Assembly: GCF_001697225.1 (NCBI RefSeq)
Contig: NZ_CP014671.1
Coordinates: 1,984,001 to 2,048,000, forward strand
DNA from: Immundisolibacter cernigliae
GTDB lineage: Bacteria > Pseudomonadota > Gammaproteobacteria > Immundisolibacterales > Immundisolibacteraceae
Length of the DNA: 64,000 nt
Direction of reading: 5' to 3'
Each line of letters begins with the position of its first letter. Position 1 is the first letter of the stretch. Position numbers and translations under genes: made by a program. Below, piece by piece: positions 54,912 to 64,000 of this stretch. Below the pieces are notes generated by a model. That model saw only the letters and a list, made by a program, of their open reading frames with translations, was not told the DNA's origin and did not search any database.

Positions 54912-55712
54912 TCAGATCGGCGTGCCGCCGCTGACCGGCAGCACGTAGCCGGTCAGGTAAGAGGCCTCCGGCGCCGCCAGGAAGCAGATCGCCGCCGCCT
55001 GTTCGTCGGGCGTGGCAAAGCGCTTGATGAAGGTGTCCTGCAGGGTCTGGTCGAGCACGCCCTTCATCCACTGCTGGTCACGCTCGGTGGGCGGCGTGGG
55101 CGTGCGTGGAATCGCGCGCTGGCCGACGTTCGTGCCGCCGGGGGCAATGCAGTTCACGCGCACGCCAAACTCGGCCAGCTCGTAGGCCAGGGACACCGTG
55201 ATGGCATGGATGCCGCCCTTGCTGGCGGTGTAAGGCACGCGAAAAACACCGCGCGTGGCCGTGGAGCCGACGTTCACGATGGCGCCCGAGCGCCGCTCCA
55301 CCATGTGCGGAATCACCGCCCGGCAGGTCCACAGCGTCGGCCACAGCGAGCGCTGGACCTCCTTTTCGATCTCCTCGGGCGCGTACTCCCAATACGGGCG
55401 CGCCCAGATGGTGCCGCCGACGTTGTTGACCAGCACGTCGACGTGTCCATAGGCGGCCAAGGCGCCCGCGGCGAGCTGCTGCGCGCCGGCCCAGGTTTCC
55501 AGATCCGCCAGCACCACCTCGGCCTGCCCGCCGGCGGCGCGGATTTCGTCCCGCACCGCATCGGCCTGCGGCGCAGCGCGGTCGGCCACGATCACCCGCG
55601 CGCCTTCGGCGGCCAGGCGCAGCGCGGTGGCGCGGCCGATACCCTGCGCGGCGCCGGTGACGACGGCGGTCTGGCCCTCGAAACGGCGGCAGTGGTAGGC
55701 GTTGTCGGTCAT
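54912..55712 (-). CDS. SDR dehydrogenase, BenD-like cis-diol carboxylate dehydrogenase
   Basis: A 266 aa short-chain dehydrogenase. The NAD site is [13 protein letters not shown] near residue 19. NNVGGTIWA near 96, [15 protein letters not shown] near 123, [19 protein letters not shown] and the catalytic YTASKGG near 160 closely match BenD (1,6-dihydroxycyclohexadiene-carboxylate dehydrogenase). Such enzymes rearomatise dihydrodiols made by Rieske oxygenases. It is convergent with ubiX and divergent from the aldehyde dehydrogenase. Confidence 0.85.
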   Translation of the reverse strand: MTDNAYHCRRFEGQTAVVTGAAQGIGRATALRLAAEGARVIVADRAAPQADAVRDEIRAAGGQAEVVLADLETWAGAQQLAAGALAAYGHVDVLVNNVGGTIWARPYWEYAPEEIEKEVQRSLWPTLWTCRAVIPHMVERRSGAIVNVGSTATRGVFRVPYTASKGGIHAITVSLAYELAEFGVRVNCIAPGGTNVGQRAIPRTPTPPTERDQQWMKGVLDQTLQDTFIKRFATPDEQAAAICFLAAPEASYLTGYVLPVSGGTPI

Positions 55713-55907
55713 GTGTGGCTCCTGTGGCAGACGGCGGCAGGCTGCGGGCCAAACAGTATGCTGCGACCGTCGGGACGCGCAAAATGCCTGCCTTGTGGCC
55801 CACGCCAGCCGCCAAGTACCATTACCGGTCCGGACCGTGCCATCCGGGCCGTTCGCCGCCGGGCGACGGCATTCCGGCCGCTTACTGGCCTGCCGAGGAA
55901 ATTCGTC

Positions 55908-56825
55908 ATGAAAATCAACTGCGCCCTGATCGGGTCGGGCAACATCGGCACCGACCTGATGTTCAAGCTAAAGCGCAGCCCGGTGCTCAATCCGGTCTGG
56001 ATGGTCGGCATCGACCCCGACTCCGACGGCCTGCGCAAGGCGCGCGAGGCCGGCATGAAGACGACTCACGAGGGCGTGGACGGCCTGCTGCCGCACCTGG
56101 CCGAGGACAACATCCAGATTGCGTTCGACGCCACCTCGGCCTACGTGCACAAGGAAAACTCCGACAAGCTGACCTCGCGCGGCGTGGTCATGATCGACCT
56201 GACGCCGGCCGCCATCGGCCCGTTCTGCGTGCCGCCGGTGAACATCAAGGATCACCTTGGCAAGCGCGAGATGAACGTGAACATGGTCACCTGCGGCGGC
56301 CAGGCCACCATCCCGATGGTCTATGCGGTCAGCCGCGTGCAGCCGGTGGTGTATGGCGAGATCGTTGCCACCGTGGCCTCCAAATCGGCCGGCCCTGGCA
56401 CGCGCAAGAACATCGACGAGTTCACCCGCACCACGTCCAGGGGCATCGAGGTGGTTGGCGGCGCGCGCAAGGGCAAGGCCATCATCATCCTGAACCCGGC
56501 CGAGCCGCCGCTGATCATGCGCGACACCATCCACTGCCTGACCGAGACCGTGCCCGACCAGGACGCCATCCGCGCCTCGGTCAAGGACATGATCGCGGAA
56601 GTGCAAAAGTACGTGCCCGGCTACCGCCTGCTGCACAACATCGTGTTCGACGGCAACCGGGTGTCGATCTTCGTCGAGGTCGAGGGCCTGGGCGACTATC
56701 TGCCCAAGTACGCCGGCAACCTGGACATCATGACCGCCGCCGGCACCCGCACGGCCGAGATGATTGCCGAAGAGATCATCGCCGGCAGCTTCAATCCGGC
56801 GCAGTACAAGACCGCCGCCGCCTGA
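55908..56825 (+). CDS. Acetaldehyde dehydrogenase (acetylating)
   Basis: Converts acetaldehyde and CoA to acetyl-CoA, the last step of meta-cleavage pathways (DmpF/MhpF type). It is 305 aa. The NAD site is [16 protein letters not shown] near the N-terminus, and the catalytic Cys is in [19 protein letters not shown] near residue 130. [20 protein letters not shown] is also typical. It is paired with the aldolase 15 bases downstream, with which this family channels acetaldehyde. Confidence 0.95.
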   Translation: MKINCALIGSGNIGTDLMFKLKRSPVLNPVWMVGIDPDSDGLRKAREAGMKTTHEGVDGLLPHLAEDNIQIAFDATSAYVHKENSDKLTSRGVVMIDLTPAAIGPFCVPPVNIKDHLGKREMNVNMVTCGGQATIPMVYAVSRVQPVVYGEIVATVASKSAGPGTRKNIDEFTRTTSRGIEVVGGARKGKAIIILNPAEPPLIMRDTIHCLTETVPDQDAIRASVKDMIAEVQKYVPGYRLLHNIVFDGNRVSIFVEVEGLGDYLPKYAGNLDIMTAAGTRTAEMIAEEIIAGSFNPAQYKTAAA

Positions 56826-56840
56826 CCCGAGGACATCGCC

Positions 56841-57890
56841 ATGGCCCTGAAAGACTTGAAAGGCCGCAAGGTCACCCTGCACGACATGTGCCTGCGCGAC
56901 GGCATGCACGCCAAGCGGCAGCAGATCACGCTGGAACAGATGACCGCCATCGCCTCGGCGCTGGACGAGGCCGGTGTGCCGATGATCGAGGTCACCCACG
57001 GCGACGGCCTGGACGGCACCTCCATCAACTACGGTTTCGGCCTGCACACGGACGAGGAATACCTGAAGGCGACCGTGCCGCACCTGAAGCAGGCCAAGGT
57101 GTCCTGCCTGCTGGTGCCGGGCATCGGCACCGTGGACGGCCTGCGCATGGCGGCCGATCTTGGCGTGTCCTGCATCCGCGTGGCCACGCACTGCACCGAG
57201 GCAGATTGCGGCGAGCAGCATATCGGCCTGGCGCGCAAGCTGAACCTGGACGCGGTCGGCTTCTTGATGATGGCGCACATGGTCAGCCCGGAAAAAATCC
57301 TCGAGCAGGCCAAGCTGTTCGAGTCCTACGGCGCCACCTGCATCTACGTGACCGACTCGGCCGGCTACATGCTGCCGGACGACGTTGCGGCCAAGGTCGG
57401 CCTGCTGCGCGCCAATCTGGCGCCGAACGTCGAACTGGGCTTTCACGCCCACAACAACCTGTCGATGTCGGTCGCCAACTCGCTGGCCGCGATCGATGCC
57501 GGCGCCAATCGCATCGATGGCTCGGCGGCGGGCCTGGGCGCCGGCGCCGGCAACACGCCGCTGGAAACCCTGGTGGCGGTATGCGATCGCCTGAAGATCG
57601 AAACCGGCATAAGCCTGTACAAGATCATGGACGTGGCCGAGGACGTGGTGCGCCCGATCATGGACCAGCCGGTGCGTGTGGACCGCGACTCGCTGTCGCT
57701 GGGCTTTGCCGGCACCTATTCCACCTTCCTGCTGCACGCCAAGCGCTTCTCGGACCGCTACGGCATTTCCGTGCGCGACCTGCTGGTCGAGTGCGGCCGG
57801 CGCAAGACCGTCGCCGGCCAGGAAGACATGATCGAATCGATCGCGCTCGAAATGCTGGCCGAACGCGGCAAGCAAGCCGCCCACGCCTGA
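56841..57890 (+). CDS. 4-hydroxy-2-oxovalerate aldolase
   Basis: Cleaves 4-hydroxy-2-oxovalerate to pyruvate and acetaldehyde (DmpG/MhpE type). It is 349 aa. [20 protein letters not shown] near residue 13 holds the catalytic RD, and [20 protein letters not shown] near 197 holds the metal-binding HxH. The order dehydrogenase-aldolase is conserved, and the two proteins normally form a complex. Confidence 0.95.
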   Translation: MALKDLKGRKVTLHDMCLRDGMHAKRQQITLEQMTAIASALDEAGVPMIEVTHGDGLDGTSINYGFGLHTDEEYLKATVPHLKQAKVSCLLVPGIGTVDGLRMAADLGVSCIRVATHCTEADCGEQHIGLARKLNLDAVGFLMMAHMVSPEKILEQAKLFESYGATCIYVTDSAGYMLPDDVAAKVGLLRANLAPNVELGFHAHNNLSMSVANSLAAIDAGANRIDGSAAGLGAGAGNTPLETLVAVCDRLKIETGISLYKIMDVAEDVVRPIMDQPVRVDRDSLSLGFAGTYSTFLLHAKRFSDRYGISVRDLLVECGRRKTVAGQEDMIESIALEMLAERGKQAAHA

Positions 57891-57900
57891 GGATCCGCGC

Positions 57901-58689
57901 ATGGCACTTGATTCCGCGACCATCGCCAAGCTGGCCGAGCACCTGGAGACGGCTGAACTCGAAGCCTACGACGTCACCAAGATCACCGACGACCACCCGG
58001 ACATGACCATCGCCGAGGCCTACCGGGTGATGGAGGCGATCCGCGACCGCAAGCTCGCGCGCGGCATCCGCCAGGTCGGCTACAAGATGGGCCTGACCTC
58101 TCGCGCCAAGATGGTCCAGATGGGGGTCGACAAGCCCGGCTACGGCCTGCTGTTCGACTACTTCGCCGTGGAGGACGGCGGCACCATCGACATCAAAAAG
58201 CTCATCCACCCCAAGGTGGAGGCGGAAATCGCCTTCGTCACCAAGGCGCCGCTCAAGGGCCCCGGCATCCACATCGGCAACGTGCTGGCGGCCACCGATT
58301 TCGTGCTGCCGGCATTGGAAGTCATCGACTCGCGCTACCGCGACTTCAAGTTCGACATGGTCAGCGTCATCGCCGACAACAGCTCGTCGTGCCGCTTCGT
58401 GACCGGCGGGCGCAGCCGGGACGTGTCCGATGTGGACCTGAAAACGCTCGGCCTGGTGATGGAAAAGAACGGCCAGCCGGTCGGTCTTTCCTGCGGCGCG
58501 GCGGTATTGGGCCACCCGGCCGCCAGCGTGGCCATGCTGGCCAACATGCTCGGCGCCAAGGGTCAGGAGCTGCCGGCCGGCAGCTTCATCATGACCGGCG
58601 GCGTCACCGCCGCCATCGCGGTGGAGGCCGGTGACAACATCACCGTGCACTACCAGGACCTGGGGTCCATTTCGGTCAATTTCGCCTGA
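57901..58689 (+). CDS. 4-oxalocrotonate decarboxylase / hydratase-family enzyme
   Basis: A 262 aa member of the DmpH/DmpE family. GYKMGLTSRAKMVQMGVDKP near residue 60, HPKVEAEIAFVTKAPLKGPG near 102 with metal-binding Glu residues, and ALEVIDSRYRDFKFDMVSVI near 138 match 4-oxalocrotonate decarboxylases (XylI/DmpH) best. A separate 2-oxopent-4-enoate hydratase (DmpE) is not present here. It starts 10 bases after the aldolase. Confidence 0.9.
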   Translation: MALDSATIAKLAEHLETAELEAYDVTKITDDHPDMTIAEAYRVMEAIRDRKLARGIRQVGYKMGLTSRAKMVQMGVDKPGYGLLFDYFAVEDGGTIDIKKLIHPKVEAEIAFVTKAPLKGPGIHIGNVLAATDFVLPALEVIDSRYRDFKFDMVSVIADNSSSCRFVTGGRSRDVSDVDLKTLGLVMEKNGQPVGLSCGAAVLGHPAASVAMLANMLGAKGQELPAGSFIMTGGVTAAIAVEAGDNITVHYQDLGSISVNFA

Positions 58690-58699
58690 GGAGGCCGCC

Positions 58700-58891
58700 A
58701 TGCCGTTCCTGCAAGTCAACATTCTCGAAGGCCGCACCGAGGAACAGAAACTCGGCCTGATCCGCGAGCTGACCGAAACCGTCTGCCGCGTGCTCGGCTC
58801 CAAGCCGGAAGCGGTGCGCGTGCTGATCAACGACGTGCCCAACACCAACTGGGGCATCGCCGGCAAGTCGGCCAAGGAACTGGGACGCTGA
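58700..58891 (+). CDS. 4-oxalocrotonate tautomerase family protein
   Basis: A 63 aa enzyme. After removal of Met, Pro1 is the catalytic base (MPFLQVNILEGRTEEQKLGL). NTNWGIAGKSAKELGR aligns with the usual FGIGG region near residue 50. It isomerises 2-oxalocrotonate in meta-cleavage. It starts 10 bases after the decarboxylase, with a GAGGAG site upstream. Confidence 0.9.
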   Translation: MPFLQVNILEGRTEEQKLGLIRELTETVCRVLGSKPEAVRVLINDVPNTNWGIAGKSAKELGR

Positions 58892-58929
58892 GCTTCCCTG
58901 CCGATCCACGCCAGACTGGAGACCGTGCC

Positions 58930-59478
58930 ATGGCCAAGAAAAAAATCGAAAAGCCATTCCTCACCGACATCAAGGCGCTGCGCAAGCGGGCCCGCGAGCA
59001 CATCGAGCGCGGGGCGGTCACCGCCGGCTACCGGGCCGATCTGGACACCGTCATCCGGCTTTTGAACGAGGCGCTGGCCACCGAGATCGTCTGCATGCTG
59101 CGCTACAAGCGCCATTACTTCATGGCCAGCGGCATCAACGCCCAAAGCGTGGCGCAGGAATTCCTGACGCACGCCAATGAGGAGCAGGCGCACGCCGACC
59201 AGATCGCGCAGCGCATCGTGCAGCTCGGCGGCGAGCCCAACCTGTCGCCGGAGGGCATGCTCACGCGCAGCCATGCCGAGTACGTAGAGGGCGAGACGCT
59301 GGCTGACATGATCCGCGAGGATCTGGTGGCCGAGCGTATCGCCATCGACAGCTACCGCGAGATGATCGCCTACCTCGGCACTGACGATTCCACCACCCGG
59401 CGCATGCTGGAAGGCATCCTGGCGATGGAAGAGGAGCATGCCGACGACCTGGTCAGCCTGCTCGAAGAGCTGGGCTAG
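58930..59478 (+). CDS. Ferritin-like (bacterioferritin/DPS-related) protein
   Basis: A 182 aa four-helix protein. Carboxylate and His metal ligands are visible as LNEALATEIVCMLRYKRHYF near residue 45, HANEEQAHADQIAQRI near 80 and MEEEHADDLVSLLEEL near the C-terminus. The type resembles the ferritin-like-domain proteins sometimes called bacterioferritin. It sits inside the catabolic operon between tautomerase and hydrolase. A role in iron supply or protection for iron-dependent ring cleavage is an inference. Confidence 0.85.
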   Translation: MAKKKIEKPFLTDIKALRKRAREHIERGAVTAGYRADLDTVIRLLNEALATEIVCMLRYKRHYFMASGINAQSVAQEFLTHANEEQAHADQIAQRIVQLGGEPNLSPEGMLTRSHAEYVEGETLADMIREDLVAERIAIDSYREMIAYLGTDDSTTRRMLEGILAMEEEHADDLVSLLEELG

Positions 59479-59519
59479 GTTGTCGGGCTCCCCCACTGCT
59501 TCAACCCCGTGAGAAAACC

Positions 59520-60341
59520 ATGAGCAATCCTGAAATCGGCAAGTGGATCAACGCCGGCGGCATCAACACCAATTACCACGACGTTGGCGAGGGCTACCCG
59601 ACGGTGCTGATCCACGGCTCCGGGCCGGGCGTGAGCGCCTTCTCCAACTGGCGCCTGGCGTTTCCGGTGCTGTCGCAGAAAGTGCGCGTGCTGGCGCCGG
59701 ACATGCTGGGCTTCGGCTACACCGAGCGCCCGGCCGGCGTGCAGTACACGCTGGATACATGGGTCAAGCACCTGGTCGATTTCATCGACGCGCTGGGCCT
59801 GGACAAGGTCAACCTGGTCGGCAATTCCTACGGCGGCGCGCTGTCGCTGGCCACTGCCATCCGTCATTCCGGGCGTGTGAACCGCATGGTGCTGATGGGC
59901 GCGGCGGGCGTGAAGTTCCCGCTCACCGAGGGTCTGGACTACGCCTGGGGCTACACGCCCTCGCTCGAGAACATGCGCAAGATGCTCGACCTGTTCGCCT
60001 ACGACCGCAATCTGGTCAGCGACGAACTGGCGCGCCTGCGCTACGAGGCCAGCCTGCGCGAGGGCGTGCAGGAAGCCTATGCCAGCATGTTCCCGGCGCC
60101 GCGCCAGCGCTCGATCGACGCCCTGGCCAGCCCGGAGGAGGACATCGCCAAAATTCAGTCCCCGGCGCTGATCATCCATGGCCGCGAGGACCGCATCCTG
60201 CCGTACAGCAACTCGGTGCGCCTGTTCGAGCTGCTGCCCAACAGCCAGCTGCACATGTTCGGCAAGTGCGGCCACTGGACGCAGATCGAACACTCGGCCC
60301 GCTTCAACAAGCTGGTACTGGATTTCTTCGGCGAAGCCTGA
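59520..60341 (+). CDS. Meta-fission product alpha/beta hydrolase (DmpD/XylF-like)
   Basis: A 273 aa C-C bond hydrolase. The oxyanion region is VLIHGSGPGVSAFSNWR near residue 29, the nucleophile is GNSYGGALS near 101, the acid is HGREDRILPYSN near 222 and the catalytic His is in CGHWTQIEHS near 248. This set matches 2-hydroxymuconate semialdehyde hydrolases. A ring-cleavage dioxygenase that would make the substrate is absent from the window. Confidence 0.92.
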   Translation: MSNPEIGKWINAGGINTNYHDVGEGYPTVLIHGSGPGVSAFSNWRLAFPVLSQKVRVLAPDMLGFGYTERPAGVQYTLDTWVKHLVDFIDALGLDKVNLVGNSYGGALSLATAIRHSGRVNRMVLMGAAGVKFPLTEGLDYAWGYTPSLENMRKMLDLFAYDRNLVSDELARLRYEASLREGVQEAYASMFPAPRQRSIDALASPEEDIAKIQSPALIIHGREDRILPYSNSVRLFELLPNSQLHMFGKCGHWTQIEHSARFNKLVLDFFGEA

Positions 60342-60360
60342 AACGCCGACCGTGTGCGTG

Positions 60361-60399
60361 AAGGCCGCTTGCCGGGCACATCGGCAAGCGGCCTTTTTT
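60361..60399 (+). terminator. Rho-independent terminator after meta-cleavage operon
   Basis: Perfect 14-base stem AAGGCCGCTTGCCG (60361-60374) and CGGCAAGCGGCCTT (60382-60395) around a 7-base loop, followed by a T-run to 60399. It ends the transcript about 20 bases after the hydrolase stop. Confidence 0.9.
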
Positions 60400-60509
60400 A
60401 TGCCCGGCCGCCGGCGGGTAGCTTGCGACCTGCCCGTCGCAGCAGCGCGTTATGATCGTCCCCGACCGGCCACGACCGGCGCGGATTCACCACAACAGGA
60501 GGAGTAACC

Positions 60510-60956
60510 ATGTCGGATCAGAATCGTCTGGAACAGAACAAGCAGTTCGTGCGCAAATTTTTTGCGGCGATGGACGCCAAGCGCTTCGATGAAATGGAGG
60601 CGCTGCTGCACCCGGAGCACCTGTTTCACCTGCCGATGGCGCGCGAGCCGCTGAACGTGAAGACGCACATGGAAGTGAACAAGCACATCCAGAAGTCCCT
60701 GCCGATCGTCAAGCGCGTGTTCGAGGACCAGATCGCCGAGGGCGACAAGGTGGTCAGCCGCGGCCGGCTGAGCTTTCAGCACATCGGCGAGTTCAACGGG
60801 GCGGCACCCACGAACAAGGTCATCGAAGTCAGCTTCATCCACATCATGCGCATCAAGGACGGCCTGAACGCCGAGGAATGGGACGAGGTCAATTTCCTGC
60901 CGTTGATGAAGGCGCTGGGCGCGGTGCCGGAGAGTGCCGGCATCAACTGGCACTGA
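60510..60956 (+). CDS. SnoaL/NTF2-like protein
   Basis: A 148 aa cone-shaped NTF2-fold protein. NKQFVRKFFAAMDAKRFDEM and EGDKVVSRGRLSFQHIGEFN are typical of SnoaL-like polyketide cyclase/ester-cyclase relatives. Aggaggagtaacc provides a strong ribosome-binding site. It follows the terminator, so it has its own promoter or read-through. Function cannot be deduced. Confidence 0.82.
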   Translation: MSDQNRLEQNKQFVRKFFAAMDAKRFDEMEALLHPEHLFHLPMAREPLNVKTHMEVNKHIQKSLPIVKRVFEDQIAEGDKVVSRGRLSFQHIGEFNGAAPTNKVIEVSFIHIMRIKDGLNAEEWDEVNFLPLMKALGAVPESAGINWH

Positions 60957-60957
60957 T

Positions 60958-62421
60958 TCAGGACGAGCAGGACAACTCGATCGCGCCGCCGTCATCCAAC
61001 GGCGGCGCGGCGTACTCGTCCATTTCCGGACACGGTTCGAACGGTCGCGCCAGCAGGCGGCGCAGGCGCTCGATTTCGCTGTAATCACGATGATCGGCCG
61101 CCCGGCGTATGGCGCGCTCCGCCAGATGCGTGCGCAGCACGTAGAGCGGGTTGATGGCGTTCATGCGCGCCTGGCGGGCTTCGCCCGGGTCGCTTTCCCC
61201 GGCCAGCCGGGCGGCGTAATCGTCCAGCCACGCGGCGAGTGATTCCGGCGCCCGCGACAGGGCCAACAGCGGGGCGCGGGTCGCCGCATCGTGTGGGCGA
61301 AACGTGCCCAGGCCGCGCATGAAGGCCGGGTAATCGACATGCCCAGCCTGCAGCGCCAGCAGCAGGCGATCGACCAGATCGGCATCCTGCGCGCGGGCTT
61401 CCAGCAAGCCGAGCTTGCGGCGCATGAGTTCGCCGTATGCGCCGACGAACAGCGGCTCGAACGTTGCCAGCGCCGCTTCGCGCGCCTCGGCGGGGATCAG
61501 CGTGGACAGGGCCTCGGCCAGCGCGTGCAGGTTCCACAGGGCCACGCGCCCCTGGTTGGCATAGGCGTAACGCCCGCGTTGGTCGGTGTGATTGAACACC
61601 CGCATTGCCTCGAAATGGTCCAGAAACCCGTAGGGTCCGTAGTCCAGGGTCAGGCCCAGAATCGACATGTTGTCGGTATTCATCACGCCATGCACGAAGC
61701 CCTGCGCCTGCCAGGCGGCGACCAGTAGGGCGGTACGTTCGATCACCTCGCGCAGCAGGCGGTGATGGCAATCCGGCAGCCCGCTGAACACCGGAAACTG
61801 CGTGTCAATCACGAAATCGGCCAGCTGCGCCACGCGCTGAGCCTCGCCCCGGTAATGAAAGAACTCGAACGAGCCGAAGCGCACGTGGCTGGGCGCCAGG
61901 CGCGCCAGAACGGCGGCGGTCTCGATCTGCTCGCGGTAAACGGGCTGGTCGCTGCCGACGATGGCCAGCGCGCGGGTAGTCGGAATGCCCAGGCCGTGCA
62001 TGGCCTCGCTCGCCAGGTACTCGCGGATGGTCGAGCGCAGCACCGCCCGGCCGTCGGCGCCGCGCGAAAACGGCGTCCGGCCGGCGCCCTTGAGCTGCAG
62101 TTCGCGGCGGGCGCCGTCGACATCGATGAGATCACCCAGCAGCAGCGCCCGGCCGTCGCCCAGCTGCGGCACGTAGACGCCGAACTGGTGGCCCGCGTAC
62201 ACCGCGGCCAGCGGCTGCACGTGCGCGGGCACGTGGTTGCCGCACAGCGTATCGATGTCTCGTGGCCCCAGATCACCAGACAGGCCGAGCTGTCCGCCCA
62301 GGTCCGGGTTGAAGGCGATCAGGTAGGGCCGCGGCAGCGAGGTCGGCGCCTGCGGCGCGTAGAAGTCGGCGGGCAGGCGGGCGTAGGCGCCGGCAAGAAG
62401 GCGCTGTTCGACTTCGCTCAT
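60958..62421 (-). CDS. selO: Protein adenylyltransferase SelO (YdiU)
   Basis: Pseudokinase-fold enzyme that transfers AMP to proteins, linked to redox stress. It is 487 aa from ATG at 62421 (MSEVEQRLLAGAYARLPADF), ten codons inside a longer open frame. QLKGAGRTPFSRGADGRAVL near residue 105, TTRALAIVGS and the catalytic HGVMNTDNMSILGLTLDYGP near 235-255 are present. The C-terminus ends ELSCSS, the redox CxS-type tail. It is convergent with the SnoaL-like gene, with one base between the stops. Confidence 0.95.
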   Translation of the reverse strand: MSEVEQRLLAGAYARLPADFYAPQAPTSLPRPYLIAFNPDLGGQLGLSGDLGPRDIDTLCGNHVPAHVQPLAAVYAGHQFGVYVPQLGDGRALLLGDLIDVDGARRELQLKGAGRTPFSRGADGRAVLRSTIREYLASEAMHGLGIPTTRALAIVGSDQPVYREQIETAAVLARLAPSHVRFGSFEFFHYRGEAQRVAQLADFVIDTQFPVFSGLPDCHHRLLREVIERTALLVAAWQAQGFVHGVMNTDNMSILGLTLDYGPYGFLDHFEAMRVFNHTDQRGRYAYANQGRVALWNLHALAEALSTLIPAEAREAALATFEPLFVGAYGELMRRKLGLLEARAQDADLVDRLLLALQAGHVDYPAFMRGLGTFRPHDAATRAPLLALSRAPESLAAWLDDYAARLAGESDPGEARQARMNAINPLYVLRTHLAERAIRRAADHRDYSEIERLRRLLARPFEPCPEMDEYAAPPLDDGGAIELSCSS

Positions 62422-62657
62422 GAGGGACACGCAGACCGTGCCCGGCGGCAAGGCGGTTCAGTCAATGGGAAAAAGGGAAGGCCGGCAAAGCCGGCGTTCA
62501 GTTGACGGGCGTGTGTCCGAGCGGGCGCGATTGCTAAACCCTCAAAAAAGCTCGCCTTTTTCAACACAAGGCGGCCGGCACGTAGTCAACCATGCAAGAC
62601 CCGACGCGGCCTGACGTGTGTCAATTCAAGGCGACGGCGCGCATCCGCGTGCCGGGC
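62422..62657. other. Intergenic region, selO to dienelactone hydrolase
   Basis: 236 bases with no supported gene. It contains a small GCCGGC-AAA-GCCGGC hairpin at 62481-62495. No further signal was clear. Confidence 0.5.
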
Positions 62658-63527
62658 TCATTGGTCTGCTGGCTTGCCGCCCGATGCATTGAACAGTTCG
62701 TCAAAAAATTGCCGCATGGCGCCCCAGGAGCGCCGGTCGGCAGAAGCGTTGTAGGCGGCGCCGGTCGAGGCGTCGTTGCCGGCATCGGGATTGGTGAACG
62801 AATGCACGGCGCCGCTGTAGCTGATCATTTGCCAGTCGACGTCGGCGCTGCGCAATTCCGCAAGCAGGGCATCGATATCAGCCGGCTTGACGAAAGGATC
62901 CTCGGCGCCGTGCAAGATCAGCACCTTGCCTCTTATGTTCTTGCCGTCGGCGGGCGTTGGGCTGTCCAGCCCGCCATGGAAGCTGACCACGCCCCGCACG
63001 TCGACACCGGCGCGGGCCAGTTCCAGCACGCCGGTACCGCCGAAACAGTAGCCGATCGCGGCCGTGCGGGCAGCGTCGGCTTGCGGACTTGCCAGCATGG
63101 CCCGGTAGCCTGCCTGCAGGCGCGACCGAAACAGCGCGCGATCCTGCTTGTATTTGCCGGCCTGGGCGCTGGCCGCTTCGGGAGAATCCGGGCGCACGCC
63201 CTTGCCGTAAATATCCGCCGCGAACGCCAGATAGCCCAGTCGCGCCAGTTGCTGCGCGCGCTGTTGGACGGTGGGACCGACGCCCTTCCAGTCATGGACG
63301 ATCAGTACCGCGGGGCGTTTGCCGACTTTCGCGGCGTCGTAGGCGAGATAGCCTTCCAGAACCTGGTCGCCGTCGCGATACTCGATGACCTGCGTTTTGA
63401 GCGCGGCGTGCGGCACCGTTCCGATGGCCGACGATTTGCCGGGCAACGTGTCGGCCCGGGTGAGCATCGGCTGCCAGGCAAGCATCAGCGCCGCCGACAG
63501 GCCGGCGATCAGAACGCGGTATCTCAT
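62658..63527 (-). CDS. Exported dienelactone hydrolase family protein
   Basis: A 289 aa alpha/beta hydrolase with signal peptide MRYRVLIAGLSAALMLAW and cleavage near RADT. The nucleophile elbow is AIGYCFGGTGVLELA near residue 155 (Cys, as in dienelactone hydrolases), the acid is in LHGAEDPFVKP near 200 and the catalytic His is in SYSGAVHSFTNPDAG near 235. Secretion is atypical of catabolic DLH, so a periplasmic role is likely. Confidence 0.88.
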   Translation of the reverse strand: MRYRVLIAGLSAALMLAWQPMLTRADTLPGKSSAIGTVPHAALKTQVIEYRDGDQVLEGYLAYDAAKVGKRPAVLIVHDWKGVGPTVQQRAQQLARLGYLAFAADIYGKGVRPDSPEAASAQAGKYKQDRALFRSRLQAGYRAMLASPQADAARTAAIGYCFGGTGVLELARAGVDVRGVVSFHGGLDSPTPADGKNIRGKVLILHGAEDPFVKPADIDALLAELRSADVDWQMISYSGAVHSFTNPDAGNDASTGAAYNASADRRSWGAMRQFFDELFNASGGKPADQ

Positions 63528-63633
63528 TGCGAGGCCAATCTGGATTTTGGTGACACCGGGCCAGCAGAGCGAAAGTCATGCCCCGCCGGCAGGCGGATCG
63601 ACAGCGAAGGCGGCAGTGATCCTTGCTGCCGGG

Positions 63634-64000
63634 TTATTGCGCCGAGCCGACGGTGATGGCGTCGCCCGGATCGACCATCACGAAGCGGCTCGGACCCGCA
63701 CCGGTGGGGATGTTGGAGTACGCCGTCCACAGGTTGCCGTTGCGCCGGTCGAACGTGATCATGCGCAGGTAGCCCATTTCGCTGGGCAGCGGGAACACCT
63801 CGAAGCTGCGATCGGCCGGGTCGAACCTGTAGATCACGTCGGTGTTGCTGGTGCCCAGCCACACCACCTTGCGCCACGGGTCCCAGACCGCGCTGTAGGA
63901 GGCGTTGCTGGGGTCCGGCATCATCACGCGGGCCAGTTCCTTGTCGGCCTTGCTGTCGTAGATCAGCAGCTCCCCGGTGCCGAACATGGGCACGTACAGC
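63634..64000 (-). CDS. Beta-propeller/streptogramin-lyase-like protein, 5' part outside window
   Basis: Only the last roughly 120 codons are visible; the frame is open to base 64000. GELLIYDSKADKELARVMMP, WRKVVWLGTSNTDVIYRFDP and LPSEMGYLRMITFDRRNGNL show repeated propeller-blade motifs as in NHL or Vgb-type lyases. The full length, signal peptide and function cannot be seen. It is on the same strand as the hydrolase at 62658. Confidence 0.65.
   Translation of the reverse strand, partial: LYVPMFGTGELLIYDSKADKELARVMMPDPSNASYSAVWDPWRKVVWLGTSNTDVIYRFDPADRSFEVFPLPSEMGYLRMITFDRRNGNLWTAYSNIPTGAGPSRFVMVDPGDAITVGSAQ

Overview
The window is a 64 kb piece of a high-GC bacterial chromosome that spans the replication-origin neighbourhood. 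The gene order gyrB-recF-dnaN-dnaA on the minus strand, diverging from rpmH-rnpA-yidD-yidC-mnmE, is the standard gammaproteobacterial origin block. Together with two lone Rieske oxygenases, two DUF1329 proteins and a meta-cleavage gene cluster, this suggests an aromatic- or PAH-degrading gammaproteobacterium. It reminds me of Immundisolibacter, but that is an impression from memory and was not tested.

Layout: 1-9655 is the conserved origin region, with a probable oriC between dnaN and dnaA and an apparent frameshift near the start of rnpA. 9707-19780 is an accessory island. It holds a type I restriction-modification system (hsdM, hsdS, hsdR), an AlbA_2/HATPase-like gene between hsdS and hsdR, and then a lower-GC cassette of three genes I do not recognise. 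The island ends in a degenerate copy of the first codons of an hsdM gene. 19819-27821 is mixed metabolism: luciferase-like monooxygenase, GNAT, acyl-CoA ligase with an LpxL-like acyltransferase, SMP-30 protein, amidohydrolase, Rieske oxygenase and thioesterase. 27861-32045 is housekeeping: tRNA-Glu, pcnB, folK and panBCD. 32195-38396 holds an RND efflux pair and small membrane or hypothetical genes.

38517-49100 is a second catabolic block: a Rieske oxygenase and tandem DUF1329 genes facing an AAHS-type transporter, a three-subunit molybdenum hydroxylase, a MoaD/ThiS-like carrier and an NlpC/P60 lipoprotein. The divergent promoter region contains a near-perfect TetR-type palindrome. 49001-54297 has a GGDEF-EAL protein, a thioesterase and a MoxR-VWA pair. 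54321-60956 is a partial lower meta-cleavage pathway: a UbiX-like enzyme, a BenD-like cis-diol dehydrogenase, acetaldehyde dehydrogenase, hydroxy-oxovalerate aldolase, oxalocrotonate decarboxylase, tautomerase, a ferritin-like protein, a meta-fission hydrolase and a SnoaL-like protein. A strong terminator follows the hydrolase. selO, a dienelactone-hydrolase-family gene and a truncated beta-propeller-like gene close the window.

The best candidates for something undescribed are the three-gene cassette beside the type I R-M system and the AlbA_2-type gene inside it. No phage integrase, transposase or CRISPR array was seen.
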